A DNA stretch of 64,000 nucleotides from Ryuthela nishihirai (GCA_038380435.1 JAWZYU010000017.1:23993283-24057282), one strand, 5' to 3'. Counted from the stretch's first letter, positions 23,366 through 35,589 are shown. Notes: generated by a model not told the origin, from the letters alone. Translations and numbers: made by a program.

Positions 23366-23731
23366 AAACATTGGGTTGAATTGTTTTACCTCTGAGCTGC
23401 ACTCTTTTGCACATAATAGGCTAAATGGCCAGGTAACAAAGACAACAAGGGCTCAGAGGGAAAGGAACCCACTGGATAGCTGTTAGGAGACATATGGTAG
23501 GTAGTCTACTGTCAGTCCATCCAGATTGTTCTTTAATGTATTCAAGGTATGGCTCTCCTGCACACTTTACATCCCATCTGATGGACTGTGGTCATCAGTG
23601 TTCCCTTTTTGACAAGGGCAAAGTGGGAGGATTAGAAGAGATAAATCTTAATGCTGACAGAGGTAGGACTGAAACCTGAAAAATGCAGATTATGAGCCTG
23701 GCATGCTACCAACTGAGTCAACCCCCACCTA
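23366..23731 (-). mobile_element. SINE-B copy, diverged
   Basis: Runs from TTGGGTTGAATTGTTTTACC to ATGCTACCAACTGAGTCAAC, so both the body and the tRNA-like head are present. It carries several small deletions compared with the 59.4-kb copy. It is inserted at or next to the end of a mariner relic. Confidence 0.7.
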
Positions 23732-25277
23732 CAAACTGTCAAGTCACACACAGATGCAGCTTATAGGATAATTTGACTGCAAATATAAATGACTGTAATT
23801 GGTATATTTTCACACTTTAGGTCTATATCTTCAATATATAATGTCCCTTAACAGTTTTATACTTAATACAGTTTCTAATTTATTACTGAGTTTTAAATAT
23901 GTGCTTTAACTCGGACATGCAGGTAAATATTTTCATTAAATAACCCACAATCAATTATTGTCATGTAAACCATTAAAGAAATGCACATAGTGTGGCTGAA
24001 AATATTAATTATAGTGAGAAATTAACCAAATGGTGATCATGAGTAATTTAAAATTACCAACAAATCTGGCAACATTGCAAGGGCATACAATGAAAACAAA
24101 CTCTGTCTTGTTAAGATTCATCTAGTGTTATTTCAGCCTGCTTAGGGATTGTGACAAGGCACGCAAATAGCCAACTCATAGGTATGAACAACTTGTTTGG
24201 TTGTCATTATAAAATACAGCTAAATATAGTTCTTTCTTAACTTTGTGCATTTTTTACACTTACAGTAAAAATCTAAGATTTTCTCAGAGCACATATAAAT
24301 ATTTCAAACTCCCATAAAAAGCATATTGATAGGAATTTGGATTTGTGGACAGAAAACAGTTTATGTGCTGCATAATGTATCACTAATTTGAGCAATTTTT
24401 ATAAAAGATAATAAGCATACTTATAAAAAAAATTCAGTGAAAACAACTTTGAGCACTTGAAAAAGTTTCAGTTTAGCATAAATTGCAATAAAATTATGTT
24501 TGCATTCTGTATGTATTGTTTCTACAGCAATAATACCTCATTTATTACAGTATGAGGTTTATAACTTTAACTTTGAGTACTGTACTAAATTTTAGAGATT
24601 TTCTCTATGCTCTAAATGAGAAAGGAAACAGTTGGGCATGGAATGGCCACTGTCTATACTGGATGGGATGTTAAGTTATGCCTTATGTCCAGAGCCAAAT
24701 CTTGTTAAACTTAAAAGACACCCAGGAGGTCTTCTTTCTGCACTTTATTATGAATCTTAGATTCATCATAAGCTGGCCTTTAGCCACACATAGAGTTAAA
24801 AATAGGTGCCCCTTATGGGTAAACATTCCCAACCTGACTTTTCTAATGAAAAGTTGTAGAAAGCACTTGGCTATCATAGACATCTTAGAAGTAATATACC
24901 TGAATAATAATTATTATTCTAATTCAATTATGCCTGTATAAAATGAAGCATATAAAATGAAGCACAATGAAGTAATTATTCCTTCCCAATTATATTAAGT
25001 CAGCAACACTAGCCTGTATGCTTTTATCTTGCTACCTATTAAGTTGCTTATAAAGAACAATAAATACTGAGTCTGCAATGGCTAGTTCAATAATATTTAA
25101 GATCTAACAATAATAAAGAACATTTTAAACAGCATGATTCTGTTCAATGATTAAAATATTCATTTTCAATTACATTTTTTCCTTCTTTTTCTATACATAT
25201 TTATCAACTACAATCTGGCAGTATATGTATATATCTATGTATAATTAAGTTTTTTATTAGAAAACAAATACGTATAC

Positions 25278-25336
25278 CTTTCCATCAGCATCAGGATCAG
25301 CATAATTGTGTCTGTGCCAATTCTTTATTTCACGAT
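25278..25336 (-). CDS. KDM7: KDM7-type histone demethylase, coding exon 3 (linker)
   Basis: A 59-base exon between a TTTTACAG acceptor and a GTATAC donor. Joined to exon 2 it reads YREIKNWHRHNYADPDADGK. The NWHRH-Y-PDADGK pattern is, from memory, typical of the basic linker between the PHD and JmjC domains in invertebrate KDM7 proteins. It ends in phase 0. This linker sets the spacing between reader and catalytic domain, which in vertebrate paralogues influences which lysine is demethylated. Confidence 0.9.
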
Positions 25337-25724
25337 CTGTAAAATTCATTATTATTTTTGTAGTTTGAAAAATTGCGCTTATTCCTAATATTTAATTTAC
25401 AGTAACATTTTAACTATTTCATAGCTACTATTAACTGTACTTATAGTAAACATTTTTCTTGGTACGACACTTTTTTACTGACACACACACACACACATCT
25501 TAGAAAGACAAAACAAGATTAAAAAAAATAGTTTTAATGTTTTCAGTGTCAAAACAATCAAACAGATTTAAAAAATTTTAATTAATTAGATGATATGAAC
25601 TTCTTATTACAGATTTATAAGCTTAAAATTTTATTGAAAAAATTATAGTTAGTGAAGACATAAAAATCCATTCTTAAAAATGGGTTAAAATAATATTGCC
25701 TTTAACTTGTTCACAATCAAATTG

Positions 25725-25915
25725 CTTTACTATACATTTGACCAGCTTAAGTGGTGCATAAAGATGCAACACAACTATAGTCAAGTGTGACTGCACAGTA
25801 AAATACAGACTTCACAGTTGAGTTTCTTACTATGCATTTGCAGGTTAAATGGTGCAGACAGGTACAACATGATTATAGTTGGGTATGATTGTACAGTAAA
25901 GCACAGACCTCATGA
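25725..25915 (+). repeat. Tandem duplication, two units of about 95 bases (KDM7 intron 2)
   Basis: TTACTATACATTTGACCAGC ... GACTGCACAGTAAAATACAG (from about 25727) is repeated as TTACTATGCATTTGCAGG ... GATTGTACAGTAAAGCACAG (from about 25829). The rest of intron 2 (25337-26121) is plain AT-rich sequence with a short CA run near 25480. Confidence 0.6.
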
Positions 25916-26121
25916 CTTAAATCAGGCATGCCTGTAAAGGGGTTAATTACAGAACACTGTAAAGATTATATATATTATGATATATTTTAGATGACATAAG
26001 TTATACATATATATATTTTTTAATTTTGACTACATTTGTTATCTTCATACAATGTATTAATTTTTGAGTTGCCAATGTGCAATGTATATTCAAAGATTAC
26101 AAAAAAATAAAATTTACATAC

Positions 26122-26207
26122 ACAATGATGGTCCACAAATCAATTGACACTGTGCACAATGATATTTTTCAATGTCCATGGATTCATGCTCCTTGATATC
26201 CACACAA
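26122..26207 (-). CDS. KDM7: KDM7-type histone demethylase, coding exon 2 (PHD finger end)
   Basis: This exon completes the PHD finger. After a TTTCTTGTAG acceptor it reads SCVDIKEHESMDIEKYHCAQ and then C, supplying the last zinc ligands C34, C50 and C53 of the C4HC3 set. It continues as QLICGPSL, matching the segment just after the PHD finger in PHF8. The donor is GTATGT at 26121 and the exon ends in phase 1. It is 86 bases long and joins exon 1 (phase 2) without a frame break. The intron separating it from exon 1 is about 16.4 kb and full of transposons. Confidence 0.93.
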
Positions 26208-27190
26208 CTACAAGAAACAAAAAAGTTATGAAGTAAATTTTGTCAACAAAAACAAAAAAAATTTAATTGAGTGATCCTGCAGTAAAAAAAATATTCTGTT
26301 GAAATCAGAAAAAAAATTACAAAGTATTTTGCTGACTCTTGTATTTGAAAAATAAGATTAATATTCAAATTTGACTTAAGAAATATGAATATCTTTTTAT
26401 GGTGTGTTATTGACTTGTTTAATGCAGTTGAAACAATCATAATATTATTATAATTCCTTATATAGTCATTTTCTGTTAGGAAATATATCAAAGTCTTGTG
26501 ATACTGAGTGAGAGTTAGCAAGAAGAATGGGGCTGCTACAAATGTAAAAAAAAGAGGAGAACTGCAACCAGCAGTAGTTAATAATGTCTATTGCACTGTT
26601 CACTAAGATATATTGTAAGGCCAAATGAGTTTTGAATTATCCCCTGAAATAATACCCAGAAGGGCAACTTTATTTAAATGTCTAAGATTGATTTCCAAAA
26701 TATATTAAGAATCTTATTAATTATTTCATATAGAAAATAAACTATGTTTTATTAAATACATTTCATTTCATGAAAAGTTCTTTTCTAATATTGTTCTAGA
26801 GCAGGGACAAATAGCATAGGGGTAATATAGATATGAAATATCTGGTCATACTTTAAGTAATACTAAGTATATTCAATGTCATGCAGGGTGGGATTAACTA
26901 TTTTTGGCCCCTGGCCAAATCTAAAAATATATATATATATAATTTTTTATGAAGGGAGGGAGAAAAAGATCTGAGCAATTTACTAAATGTAATATTTTTC
27001 TCATTATTATTTATATTTATTTATTTGTTTTAATTGCATCTACAATTTTACTCAAGAGTTACAAAACTAAATCAATATTTTTTCATGACTAAAAATATTA
27101 AATTATAAGGTATGGAGATGTTTTGAAGCTAGTTTCCCTATGGTTGCACAAAGAGAACAATAACATTAAGTATTTTTTAAAGATATGAGA

Positions 27191-27611
27191 GTTGGGTTGT
27201 TCTTCTCTGAGTGGCATTTTTTTGCACACAATGGGCTAAATGGCCAGGTCACAAGGACCCCAATGGCTCAGAGAAGGTTGGGGGAGGGGGTCACACTGGA
27301 ACAGCTGTTGGGAGACATGGTAGTCTCCTGTCAAGGCCATCCAGCATGTTCTTTAACAAGCACAGGGTATGGCTTTCCCACACAGGCCATGGCTTAACAT
27401 TCCATCCAACAGATGACAGCCTTTCCAAGCCCATCAGTGTCCCCTACTGACCATGGGTAGGGCAGGGAGTTTTGCAGAGATAAATCTCAATGGAGACCCA
27501 GCTGGGACTTGAACCTGGGAAATGCAAATTAAAGCAGCCTTGATTTTTATCAAGGATGGATTAACATAATGACAAGCCTGGCATGCTACTGACTGAGCAA
27601 CCCCTGCTCCC
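27191..27611 (-). mobile_element. SINE-B copy with a 45-base internal insertion
   Basis: Complete from AGTTGGGTTGTTCTTCTCTG to CTGAGCAACCCCTGCTCCC. Within the tRNA-like head an extra segment at about 27531-27573 contains the hairpin CCTTGATTTTTATCAAGG and GGATTAACATAATG. The inverse of the latter, CATTATGTTAATCCAGCC, occurs just outside the SINE near 27686-27703, so a small local inverted copy is involved. Confidence 0.7.
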
Positions 27612-27766
27612 TACTGGGAACTTTCATAAAAATTTTAAATATTTCCCTCTTGAGGATGTGGCTCTTGGCCATGGTCAGGTTGGCCATTATGTTAATCCAG
27701 CCTTGATGTCATGTCTCAGGGCAGAGGGAGTGAAAAAAATTATTTACTTTTTCTACCAATGCTGAT

Positions 27767-27995
27767 TGATTTAGTTCATCTCTGAATGGCATTTTCATAT
27801 ACAAAATAGACTAAATGGTCAGGTGATAGGGATCGAAAGGCCTAACAGCTGAATAGGGAATGGGGATCCACTGAACAGCTATTGTGAAGTGTCCAGTATC
27901 CTTATTCAGGATGCCTTTCATCACAGTCATCCAGTGTGTTCTTTAATGTGCAGAGATATGGCTTTCATGCATCTAACTTCACATTAGTAGATCAG
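27767..27995 (-). mobile_element. SINE-B body fragment, old
   Basis: Recognised from GTTCATCTCTGAATGGCATT, ACTAAATGGTCAGG, CATCCAGTGTGTTCTTTAAT and GTGCAGAGATATGGCTTTC. Heavily diverged, and lacking the tRNA-like head. Confidence 0.6.
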
Positions 27996-28017
27996 TGTTT
28001 GGAAGGCTGTCTAATGG

Positions 28018-28235
28018 AATGGGTTATTTCATCTCTGAATGACACCTTTTTTGCACACAGTGAGCTAACTGGTTAGGTCACAAAGACCCCAAAGGCTCAG
28101 AGAATGTTAGGGGAAGGGAACTTACTGGACATTGTTAGGAGATTGATAGAAGTCCCTTGTTAAGGCTATCCAGTGTGCTGTTTAACGTGCAGAGGGTAGC
28201 TTTCATATGGAAGACAGTCATTCAAGCCCATTACC
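28018..28235 (-). mobile_element. SINE-B body fragment, old
   Basis: Recognised from GGGTTATTTCATCTCTGAAT, GGTCACAAAGACCCCAAAGG, CTCAGAGAATGTTAGGGG and ATCCAGTGTGCTGTTTAACG. No head. It is the third SINE-B copy in the same orientation within about 1 kb. Confidence 0.6.
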
Positions 28236-29487
28236 TCACAATTTATCTAGGTGAATAATGTGATGACTATTAAAGAGAAAAACTGCTTATTGCAATTTTC
28301 TGAGACTTTACCTTCGTAGCAGCCTAATTCTCACTAACCACTCATTCTATGACATTATTGATATATTTCCTAACTTTAGAATGTTCAAGATCAAGCTGCT
28401 CAAAAGTAGAATAGATGGTTGCTTTGCAGAATTTTACCAATCTTTTTAAAATGTCCATAACCAGTGTTTTATTAAAAGCACTGAACTTTTCATTGATATA
28501 TTTCTTTTTTACTCAGTATAAATATCAGTTCCTTCTATTAGCTTGATGGTACTTTTTAAGGACAACCCTTCATTCTCTAATTTAGGATTGTTGACAATTG
28601 TTCATGGCATATAAATTTGACTCAGATGAAAACAAATCTGTTCTGAATGCTGTTTCGGTTTTTCAATACATCTTACACTTTCTTGATGCTCTGGAACTCT
28701 TAAGTCTAAGCCTCTCAACCACATTATTGATAATCTTGAAATTGTTGGCATAATATGCTGTCACTTTTATTCCCTATTTAGTCACTACTGGTGGTGGAAG
28801 TTGTAAGCAGAAATGCTATCTGCAGCTTCTTGAAAATTATCCTTGCAATTCAGTGCCTTAAAGTAAAAATCTGTTAATCCCCCCCCCCCCCCCCCCAAAA
28901 AAAAAAGGACAAGCCAATTTGGCAACCCAATGCAGATCATGGTTTACACAATCACATGAATAATATTTTGGAAAAAAGATCTGAATAATCCTAGATAGAG
29001 TCTTTATTTCCTATTCATTTAAACTATCTTTACTCTTCAACATAATTTTTCTTTATTGATTCATTTGGCATTTGTTAACTTATGCACTTTTATTAGACTA
29101 GTTATTTTTTTGTCAGCCTAGTCATTGGTATATGTTAACTGTAGCATAGGTTTTGTATAAAGTTTCTATTGAACTCTGATATTGTCAATATTGTGATTAA
29201 TAATCATTGCTGTTTAGTAGTAGTTAGTAGTAGTTGGGCATATGTTCTTGACTTTCCCTGTTTGAACATGTTGCTGTATTTGAAATTTCTTTAATGCAGA
29301 AAAACAATCAAACACCATTCACAAAATAGCACTTAATTGTTTTACACTTGCACACACATTCATTATAATAATAATTACAGATTTCTTTAAATATATTGGA
29401 TAATTTCACTTTATGTTAGTTGATGTTCACACCTTGAAAGAAAACTGAATGGTTCAATCCTCAGATAAACCTGAAGGATTGAAATAA

Positions 29488-29611
29488 TGTTAGATTGTTT
29501 TACCTCTAAGTGGCAACATTTTTGCCCACAATGGGGTAGCAGTTAAGACACCCAGCATGCTTCTGGGAGACCTGGTTTCGAATCCCGGTCAGGGCAACCA
29601 ATTTTTTTCAA
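29488..29611. mobile_element. SINE-B fragment followed by a different tRNA-derived SINE head
   Basis: 29488-29533 matches the SINE-B 3' end (GATTGTTTTACCTCTAAGTG, then TTTTTGCCCACAATGGGG). From 29531 a plus-strand tRNA-like sequence follows, with A box GTAGCAGTTAAGACACCCAG and B box GGTTTCGAATCCC and a GGGCAACCA end. The second unit continues into a T-rich stretch. It is probably a separate SINE inserted into the SINE-B copy. Confidence 0.6.
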
Positions 29612-29639
29612 CACATTGCCATTACATGTTAAAAACAAA

Positions 29640-30820
29640 GGCCACATCATCATTTCTCTCTTCCCTGGTGGCGTGTAAAGTTCAGTCTGCGAAATCTGTG
29701 CACTGTTACTATGAGCCTACTAAAAATGGAGGAAAATTTACATTTTCACATGGATTGAGCTTGTGGATGATGCAAAAATAATTCATGCTAATTTATCATA
29801 AGTATATGGGGATCATGCCTGTTCATGTGGCACTGTCATAGGATGGATGTGCAAATTCAGAGGACAGTAGAGCTTTGAAGACCTCCCTTGTTCACGAAGA
29901 CTGAAGGAGGGCATTGCTGCTGTTCATGAACTCATTGAGGAAAACACACAAATCACCATTCAGGTAATAAGTTTAGATGTCAGTGTATCAACTGGCAGTA
30001 TAGAAACAATTACTCATCAACATTTAAAGTTCCAATAGATCTGTGCCAAATGGATACACCACAAACTGACAGAATAGCAAAAAAGTGCTACAGTCAATTC
30101 GTAAAGGAGATGCTGAGAATGTATGAACCTAGTGGACCCAAATAATTAACAAACATTGTCACAATTGATGAGATGTGGTTTTATTACTATACAACTCCCA
30201 GAAAGATCAACAATTATGTTGGGGTTGTGGAAGATGAGCCGCATCCCCAAATCCTCCGACAGGACTTTTGCTCATTAAAGAGGATGTTCACAATTTTTTT
30301 AAATTCCCAAGGAGTGGTAACCCCGAACACTTTACCTGAAAAAATGAATATAAATGGCCAATACTACACCAACACTGTTTTGTCCAAAATGGTTAAGGAG
30401 ATGAAGAAGCATGAATGAAGAAGTTCAACAACAGGCATGTCAAGGGTTCTCTATAACAATGTCAGTGCTCACAAAACCCAGCAAGCTATGGCCTATCTGG
30501 AGCAGGACGAAATCAAAAAGCTACCCCATCTTGCATATTCAGCTGATCTTGCACCGTGTAATTTTTAGTTGTTTCCAAAAATTAAAAACGAAATTTGCTG
30601 GGAATCCTTTTTTTCAAGGGTGCAAGACCTTACAAAATGCATTCATCAGAGTAGTGGAGTATTTCCCAACAGGAGTACCATCAAGCATTTCACAATTGGT
30701 TTAGACATCTGCAACTTTACATAAATGCTGGTGGGGAGTATTTTGAAGGACAGTAAGAGCTTTGTGAAGACAAGTGCAATGGTTCTTGTTCTGCAGATGC
30801 ATGTCAAGAACTTTCCCTCA
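29640..30820 (+). mobile_element. Mariner element, decayed transposase
   Basis: Pieces of a mariner transposase lie in order on the plus strand. They are a helix-turn-helix region near 29820-29920 and a catalytic-core start at about 30160-30200 (IDEMWFYYYTTPRK). Then come the GQYYTNTVLSKM block at 30350-30390 and the SADLAPCN region near 30541-30565. The C-terminal NAGGEYFEG lies at about 30724-30750. At least four frame changes and several stops break it. Its right end is marked by a Tc1 insertion at 30823, and no remaining mariner sequence is evident after that insertion. Confidence 0.8.
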
Positions 30821-30822
30821 TA

Positions 30823-32043
30823 CACCAAAGAGTCAAAACACTATGATCACCTGCCTAATAATGTTGGTCCTCCACATGTTGCCAAAACAGCTCTTACTCG
30901 GCAAGGCATGGATGTTATAAGATTTCTAAAGGTGTCTTGTGGTACTGGTACCAACACATTACCAGCAGATCCTTTAACTCTTGTAAGTTATGTGGTTCAG
31001 CCACCACAGATCGGATATGCTGTTCCAACACAAACCACAGATGCTTGATTGCATTGATGTCTGGGGAATTTGGAGGCCAAGGCAATACCTGGAAGTCTTC
31101 CTCATGTTCTGCGAACCATTCTCAAACAATCTGGGCAGTGTGGCATGGTGCATTATCCTGCTGAAGTAGGCACTACTAGAGGGTTATGTTGTTGCCATAA
31201 AAGGACATATCTGGTCTGCAATGATGTTTAGGTAGGTGATAGATGTCATAGTTTCCAAAAACATGAACAACTGGATCCAGGGTTTCCCAGCGGAACATAG
31301 CCCAAAACATTACATTTCCTCCACTGTTTTGTTTTTGTCCCATGGTGCATCCTGGTGCCAACACTTTCCCAGGTAAACAATTCACACATATCCAGCCATC
31401 CACATGGTGCAACAGTAAATGAGATTCATCGGACCAGACAACCTTCTTCCAATAATTCAAGGTCTAGTTTTGATGCTCGCATGCCCATTATAGGCACTTT
31501 TGAAGGTGAACCGAGGTTAGCATGGGCACTTGGAGCAGCCTGCGGCTATGCAGCCCCATTTTCAGCAGAGTTCGATGTACTGTGTGTTGTGACACATTAC
31601 TCCCGTCATCAGCATTCACATTACTGGCAAGTTGCACCACAGTATCCCTTCTGATGGCTCGGACCATATGGGATAGCTTTTGCTCACCTCTAGCATCAAT
31701 AAGCTGTGGTCGGCCTATACCTTGCCAGTGGTTAATGGTTTTTTTCCCCTCCTCGGACCACTTTTTGAAGTTACTAACCATGGCTGACCATGAGCACCCC
31801 ACAAGCCTTGACATCTCAGAAATGCTCTTACCCAGTTATCTGGCCATTACAATTTTGCCTTTGTCAAACTCACTTAAGTCCGCTGCTTTTTCCATTTGAA
31901 GAACAAGAATAACACTGATTAACAGAGCTCAGTATCAGGTGTTATTTATACTATTTCATGACCTTCACATGTGCCATCATTTACCTGCAGTTGCTATGAT
32001 TTGCATAAAGATGCACTGATCATAATGTTTTGGCTCTTCAGTG
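30823..32043 (-). mobile_element. Tc1 element with inverted repeats and TA target
   Basis: A 1,221-base element. The left end CACCAAAGAGTCAAAACACT and inverted right end CACTGAAGAGCCAAAACATT are flanked by TA at 30821-30822 and 32044-32045. The minus-strand transposase is in several pieces. The N-terminal helix-turn-helix and GRPQLIDARGEQKL linker lie in 31810-31490. The catalytic VVWSDESHLLLHHVDGW lies near 31435. The DNAPCHTAQ and NSPDINAIKHLW motifs lie near 31160-31040. Few lesions are visible apart from frame changes near 31490 and 31175, so it is younger than the other Tc1 copies here, though not intact. Confidence 0.88.
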
Positions 32044-32395
32044 TGTATATATATATGAAATTTCCAAACAAACATTCGAAACCCATATATATATACATTT
32101 CTAAACAATAATACGCTTTTAGTTAAAAGCATGGTTAAATCCAAATTATTTTAGCATTTCTCATTGACAATTGAGAGATGCTCAACTTATATTGGGCATA
32201 AAAAATCAATATTCTGAAATAAAATCTTTTGTAATGGTAATCAAAATTTAATTGAAAATGTTTTTGAATTCATTTCTATAATAACTAAACATTAAGTTTT
32301 AACAGTTTTACATGCTGTCAAGCATGAACTGTTTGTTAATTCTTTTTAGGTTTATATTTCTAAATTCTTTTTAAATATCTGATATATGCTGTGAC

Positions 32396-32545
32396 TATAA
32401 TACTCCATGGGGAAGATCTGTAAGGAGAATGATCTTGGAACATAGATATGAACAGAAAGGCACTACACATTACAAAGAAAACATCCTTACTTTGAGTAGT
32501 ATTTGAACCTAGTTCTGTACCTGCAGCCAATCATATACACGGCTA
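32396..32545 (-). repeat. Possible old SINE-A-like relic
   Basis: On the minus strand a B-box-like GGTTCAAATACTACTC lies about 45 bases after an A-box-like segment. To its left are GGGGAAGATCTGTAAGGAGA and AACAGAAAGGCACTACACA, loosely like the SINE-A body. Too diverged to be sure. Confidence 0.3.
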
Positions 32546-33186
32546 AATACTTCAACAAACTGCATTGAAAAACACATTGCAATTTAGAGAACTACATGTG
32601 TTTCAAATGCATATTCTTGTGCATGGGAATAAAGGCTCAATATATTGTTTAAATAAAATTTGAAGTTAAATAAAATTTAATTTGTTTTAATTATATTTTT
32701 ACTTATCTTCCTATTGCTTTTCTCTCATTATTTGTTGGATTCTGTGTTTGCCAAAAGTTGTTCCACATGTTTTGAACACATTGGACAAAATGATTTACAT
32801 GCCAAATGAAAGCTTGTGATATGGGGAATGTCAAGGCTATAAAAAATTTACTACCCATGCTTTCTTTATCCCCTAAAGCAGGAAACCTTTTTTGGATCAT
32901 GAGCTAAAACAGCAAAAAAAAAAAGGGTGAACAAATTTTGAGTTGCAAATTATAATTTTCATTGGGTCAAGAGCCAAAACAGGAAAAAGAAACCCCAGAT
33001 TATTTTATTAACAAAAATAACACCATAATGCATAATTTAAAATAGTCATATTCAAGGGTATAAAATAACATTATTGAAAATAATTATTAAAAAATCTGCC
33101 ATTCATCAGTGTGACTTTTAAGTTTGAGTCTTCTTAAGCCAACTTAATCAAAGTTGAAGTGTATTTAGAGCAACTGAATTCACCTA

Positions 33187-33260
33187 CTATGGCGCATAAA
33201 CTGACAGGCTCCTGCCACACCTCTGTGGCAAGCAGCTGCTTGAGGAGTCATTAATTAAAA
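33187..33260 (+). mobile_element. SINE-A 3' fragment
   Basis: ACTGACAGGCTCCTGCCACA, then CCTCTGTGGCAAGCAGCTGC and TTGAGGAGTCATTAATT. Only the 3' portion of the SINE is present, as expected for 5'-truncated retroposition. Confidence 0.65.
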
Positions 33261-33360
33261 TTTAAACAATATAAATTAAAACTATCTAAGGATTTGAAAA
33301 ACGTGAATTATATTTCATTAGTATGAATCAAACTAAAAGAGAGCTTTCCAATTATCTCTT

Positions 33361-33600
33361 AAAATAGTTGCATTTGCCACCCACACTCTGGGCATAAGGG
33401 GTCAATTCATTGTTGCTAATGAAATCTTCATGACTGTCACATTCCATTACCAAAATTTTAAAATTCTAGTGTAAAAATATCATTATCAATACTTGTTTAT
33501 ATTTTGGAATTTTTTTCCCCATTATTAATATGTCACCAATACCTATTGAACCCAAAAAGAAAGATTAATTTATCTCTATAAACAAGCAATCATCTCTTAA
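33361..33600 (+). repeat. R1 repeat copy
   Basis: One unit with CACTCTGGGCATAAGGGGTC, CATTGTTGCTAATGAAATCT and CATTCCATTACCAAAATTTT, followed by TTTATCTCTATAAACAAGC. It corresponds to the units at 1-619. Confidence 0.6.
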
Positions 33601-33639
33601 AACATAAAACTTTTTCTTAATCCCCAATTATCTTTCTTT

Positions 33640-34150
33640 TGGTATAACATGACCTATTTGTGTTCATTGGTTATTTTTTTTTAATTCTAAAGTTGATTTG
33701 TTTATTTGACTGGTGAAAAGCTTAGACTTTTCTCAAAGTAGTACCATGAAAAAAATTCAAAAAACAGAATAATTTTATTCATTTCAGAAAAAATTTATTT
33801 TCCTTATTCATAAACAAATAGTTTTTCTATATTGATATGCATTATAATAATTTTTGTCTATTGGTTTTCTTTAAATAAATTTTTATTTACATTGCCAGAT
33901 GCATTTTTTTTTACTAATGGGCTCTGTAAAAGCCCTATTAAAACAAAACTAGTCATCTTTTCTGTTAAATATTTTACTTTTAGAAAATCCAGTATTAAAT
34001 ATTAATTAATTTGGCATACAACATGACATAATTCCTTTCACTAGTTATTTGGCAAAAACAGTTCTAATATTAACTTTTTTTTGCCTGAACATAGATGAAA
34101 AAAAGCCTGGCCATAGGATAGGGTACAATTCAATTTTTCAGGCCTGACAT
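33640..34150 (+). repeat. R4 dispersed repeat copy
   Basis: Shared with 57900-58650 in the same order. Examples are TTTATTTGACTGGTGAAAAG, TACCATGAAAAAAATTC, TTATTCATAAACAAATAG, AATTAATTTGGCATACAACA and AGTTATTTGGCAAAAACAG. It is non-coding and moderately diverged between the two loci. Confidence 0.55.
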
Positions 34151-35160
34151 GGTAAGGGTTAAAACTACTTCAATATTCCTAGAATTACTTTTATCATTTA
34201 TATAATTCATCCCAGCATTCTATACATCATTCCCGCTCTTCAAATCAAAACTATAAGTAAAATGAGCCTTCTTAGCCAGAGCTTATTATTGTTGTGAAGA
34301 CTGCCTGATACGTAAAATTATGTCATTGTGAGCAGGTGCTGCGACCTAGTTAATTGCTGGGACACATGTGGAGTCAATGGTTATATAGTAGATTGTCAAT
34401 AGTGAGAACTGTTAAATTACAAATTGGATAACATCACTATTCATCCAGTTAGTATTTATACTTTTATATTAAAGACTTAATTTTGATTTCTGCAAATTCA
34501 TTTTATATCCTAAATTATCAATCTTTCAGAGTTATGCTACATTGGATGACTGGCTTACAAGTTTTTCTTTTATTATTTCTTTGTTTTCCAGTAAAAAAAC
34601 CTTTGATCTTGTGTCATTTCCTGAAAACGAATGTCTTGAACATGGAAGCAAAAAGGACTTCCTTTGCAAAGGTTTTTACTCTCCCCTATTTGTCAAAATT
34701 TTATTTAAAAAAAAAAATAAAATGTATTTTTAGTTAATATTGAATAGTTTTAAAAGACTACCCCTCTCCTCTCCAATTTTTTTCTATTTTGCTTTGGTGC
34801 ACTAACTTTTGGCACTTAGTCGAGATTGCCAAATTTTAACACTCAAATACATGAGAAATGACAAAAGAAAAGCAGCCAAGAAAGAGTTTTTTCATTTCAT
34901 AAATAGGATAGAGAATACCATTAATATGAACAATTCAGGTTGCCTGTGTTTTCAAATATACCACACAGAAAAGAATCATTAAAAGAAATAAAAACCATGT
35001 TTCAGGTAAATATTATTTGAGAAGAAATTTCTTTTTGATTAATACATAATTTAACTGTTTTATTCATTGGGTTTTCCAACATTCAGCCTTAATTGCATAT
35101 TCCAATCTATATTTTCACTATATCAGGGTGAAAACATATTATTAAAATTAATATGCTCAT

Positions 35161-35350
35161 AAAAATAAATATCGCTTTAAGCAGCTGCTTGCCACAAAGG
35201 TCAGACAGGAGCCTATTAGTTTCTACACCATAGTAGAAAGTCTACGAGAATAGCAGGACCTCAACAGAAAAACAACATCCACGTTTACCCACGGCTCGAA
35301 CCCAGGTTTCTCTGATCAGTAGCCAAGTGCACTAACCATTCAGCCACCAA
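35161..35350 (-). mobile_element. SINE-A copy
   Basis: Nearly complete. It has the A-rich tail AAAAATAAATATCGC, the body TGCTTGCCACAAAGGTCAGA and the head GGCTCGAACCCAGG ... AGTGCACTAACCATTCAGCC. It is read right to left. Confidence 0.7.
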
Positions 35351-35589
35351 CTTTAATACGATTATTTTTAATGCAATGTGATAATATCTTGCACTTTGAT
35401 GGAAAGTTAAACTTCTGGACTGCTAATGACAATTCATGACAGTGAAAATTTATTTTTCCTAAAAAAAAATTATATCAAACTTGTCTTACAAATATTTTCA
35501 TAAAAAAAATTAAATATATGATTTGAACTAATGAAAAATGCATTGAAAATCACATTAAGGAAAATATTCAACTTCATAAAGTTCTACTA

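Larger units (their letters stand above)
22664..25277. other. KDM7 intron 3
   Basis: About 2.6 kb holding a mariner relic and a SINE-B copy (listed). A 45-base inverted SINE-B fragment lies near 24640-24685 (GGATGGGATGTTAAGTTATG). The parts 23735-24630 and 24690-25277 show nothing recognisable. Confidence 0.55.

Noticed and set aside
28300..28880. Possible hAT-like transposase relic on the minus strand
   Set aside because: A few phrases (for example NNVVERLRLKSSRASRKCKM) look protein-like, but there are many stops and no motif I can assign, so I did not list it.
29531..29611. A tRNA gene
   Set aside because: It has A and B boxes, but the arms do not form a proper cloverleaf and it lies next to SINE sequence. 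The same applies to the heads at 13150, 14751, 19941, 59650 and 61118.
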